From Syntrophaceae bacterium (GTDB lineage: Bacteria > Desulfobacterota > Syntrophia > Syntrophales > Fen-1087): a stretch of DNA of 6,202 nucleotides. The stretch lies in the NCBI GenBank assembly GCA_003161855.1, contig PMNM01000069.1:10552-16753 (forward strand). The letters are read 5' to 3'. Below the pieces are notes generated by a model. That model worked only from the letters and a program-made list of their open reading frames with translations, was not told the origin of the DNA and made no database searches. The position numbers and the translations under genes are program-made. The stretch's first letter is position 1. Each line of letters opens with the position of its first letter. Of this stretch, positions 5,405-6,202 are shown one piece after another.

Positions 5405-6202
5405 TCACCGCAATTCTTTCTGTCTGGCCAGCGCTTCGTTCAGATTGCGTCTGGCCAGAACAGAATCCGGTTGTATCTCCAGGGCTTTGCGCAAAGGCTC
5501 GATGGCTTCATCCGGTTTACCGGAGAGGAGCAATCCGTACCCTAAATTATTCTGGGCTTCCGCATAATTCGGTTTAACCCGGACGGCTTCACGAAACTGG
5601 GCGATGGCTTCGGTGATTTTACCCTGTGAGCCGAAAACATTGCCCAGGTTGTAATGAGCTGTGGCATGATCCGGATTGATATGGATCACCCGGATATAAT
5701 AGTCGGCGGCCTCCTGTTTTCTCCCCAACGCATACAGGGCACTCCCCATATTGTTCAGCGCCTCGGTGTTGCGCGGATTATTCCGGACCGCCTCCTGATA
5801 GTAGACGATCGCTTCTTCGATTTTTCCCTGATTTCTTAAAACAAGACCTAAATTGTTATAGGAAGAGCTATGAGCAGGATCGATACGGATGGCCTCCTGG
5901 AAATGGCCAACGGCCTCAGGAACTTTCCCCTGTTTATATAAAACAATGCCGAGGACACTGTGGGCGACCGCATTGTTTTTTGTTTTTTGCAGGGCATTTT
6001 CAAAAAGGGTGATGCTGTTTTTCCAGTGTTGCACCTGAAACCAAGTGCTGATCATCAGGATGGACAGCACCGTTCCAGCCAGCAGGATGAGGCTTTCCTT
6101 TCTGTATTTCCACGAAACCGTCAGATCCGAAACACCCCATGCCGCCATGATGAAAAGCCCGATGAGCGGCAGATAGGTATAGCGGTCGGCCATCGCCTGA
6201 GC
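5405..6202 (-). CDS. TPR-containing multi-pass membrane protein, C-terminal part (5' end outside the window)
   Basis: The frame is open to the right edge (codons for Ala-Gln-Ala precede the ATG at 6193), and AQAMADRYTYLPLIGLF is a conserved internal motif of large membrane proteins with a GT-C-like, Tmtc-type N-terminal domain and TPRs at the C-terminus. The ATG is therefore not the true start, and most of the membrane domain is missing. Numbering from that Met, two membrane helices are visible (about 7-24 and 34-52). The linker HWKNSITLFENAL follows, then five full TPRs (73-242) and a degenerate sixth. In this family the TPRs are thought to lie outside the cytoplasmic membrane and mediate protein contacts. 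A glycosyltransferase role is inferred from family architecture only, since no catalytic residue is in the window. The gene converges on the SDR gene with a 12 bp gap and no room for a separate terminator. Confidence 0.85.
   Translation of the reverse strand, partial: AQAMADRYTYLPLIGLFIMAAWGVSDLTVSWKYRKESLILLAGTVLSILMISTWFQVQHWKNSITLFENALQKTKNNAVAHSVLGIVLYKQGKVPEAVGHFQEAIRIDPAHSSSYNNLGLVLRNQGKIEEAIVYYQEAVRNNPRNTEALNNMGSALYALGRKQEAADYYIRVIHINPDHATAHYNLGNVFGSQGKITEAIAQFREAVRVKPNYAEAQNNLGYGLLLSGKPDEAIEPLRKALEIQPDSVLARRNLNEALARQKELR
5468..5977 (-). repeat. Five tandem TPR-encoding units of 102 bp
   Basis: Each 34-residue unit carries the TPR pattern: a NNLG- or NMG-type helix A, G-K at the turn (G-R in the third), an EA pair at the start of helix B, and a closing P. 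Closing segments include RIDP, RNNP, HINP, VKP and IQP. The units are clear at the protein level, but the DNA copies have diverged, so this is an old array and not a recent expansion. Confidence 0.85.

Noticed and set aside
6191..6193. ATG as the start of the TPR protein
   Set aside because: The frame continues upstream with Ala-Gln-Ala to the window edge, and the Met is part of a conserved internal motif, so the gene is cut by the window.

Overview
The window looks like a piece of chromosome from a Gram-negative anaerobe. A lipid A Kdo transferase (waaA) implies an LPS outer membrane. A four-subunit 2-oxoacid:ferredoxin oxidoreductase implies low-potential, ferredoxin-based metabolism. Together with the style of the proteins, including a membrane protein with the AQAMADRYTY motif followed by TPRs, this suggests a deltaproteobacterial lineage such as the syntrophic or sulfate-reducing groups. 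That placement is inference; there is no rRNA or other marker here.

Layout from left to right. (1) 1-1101, plus strand: waaA, cut at its 5' end by the window edge. (2) 1174-4166, minus strand: a compact four-gene operon transcribed right to left in the order gamma, delta, alpha, beta (porG-porD-porA-porB), with spacings of 15 bp, an 8 bp overlap and 4 bp. It converges on waaA with 72 bp between the stops. (3) 4167-4600: a 434 bp AT-rich intergenic region that is not empty. On the minus strand it holds a good sigma70-type promoter (TTGACA, 17 bp, TAAAGT), an unannotated 34-38 codon ORF encoding a basic N-terminus plus one hydrophobic segment, and a perfect 11 bp stem followed by a U-rich tract, all upstream of porG. 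On the plus strand it holds a weaker promoter candidate and the strong Shine-Dalgarno of the next gene. (4) 4601-5392, plus strand: an SDR-family oxidoreductase whose catalytic Tyr and Lys are replaced by Ser and Arg. (5) 5405-6202, minus strand: the C-terminal part of a multi-pass membrane protein with five TPR repeats, running off the right edge and converging on the SDR with 12 bp between the genes.

How they work together. The Por complex has a complete subunit set: TPP site on beta, pyrimidine-binding and substrate domains on alpha and gamma, and a two-cluster ferredoxin on delta. It should interconvert a 2-oxoacid plus CoA with acyl-CoA, CO2 and reduced ferredoxin. The substrate (pyruvate, a branched-chain or an aryl 2-oxoacid) cannot be settled from sequence alone. 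waaA, the SDR and the TPR protein show no obvious pathway link to it.

The most interesting point is the small minus-strand unit between promoter and terminator at about 4225-4461. It is either a self-contained small gene for a tiny membrane peptide (or an sRNA of about 200 nt), or a Leu-rich leader peptide with a transcription attenuator controlling the por operon.
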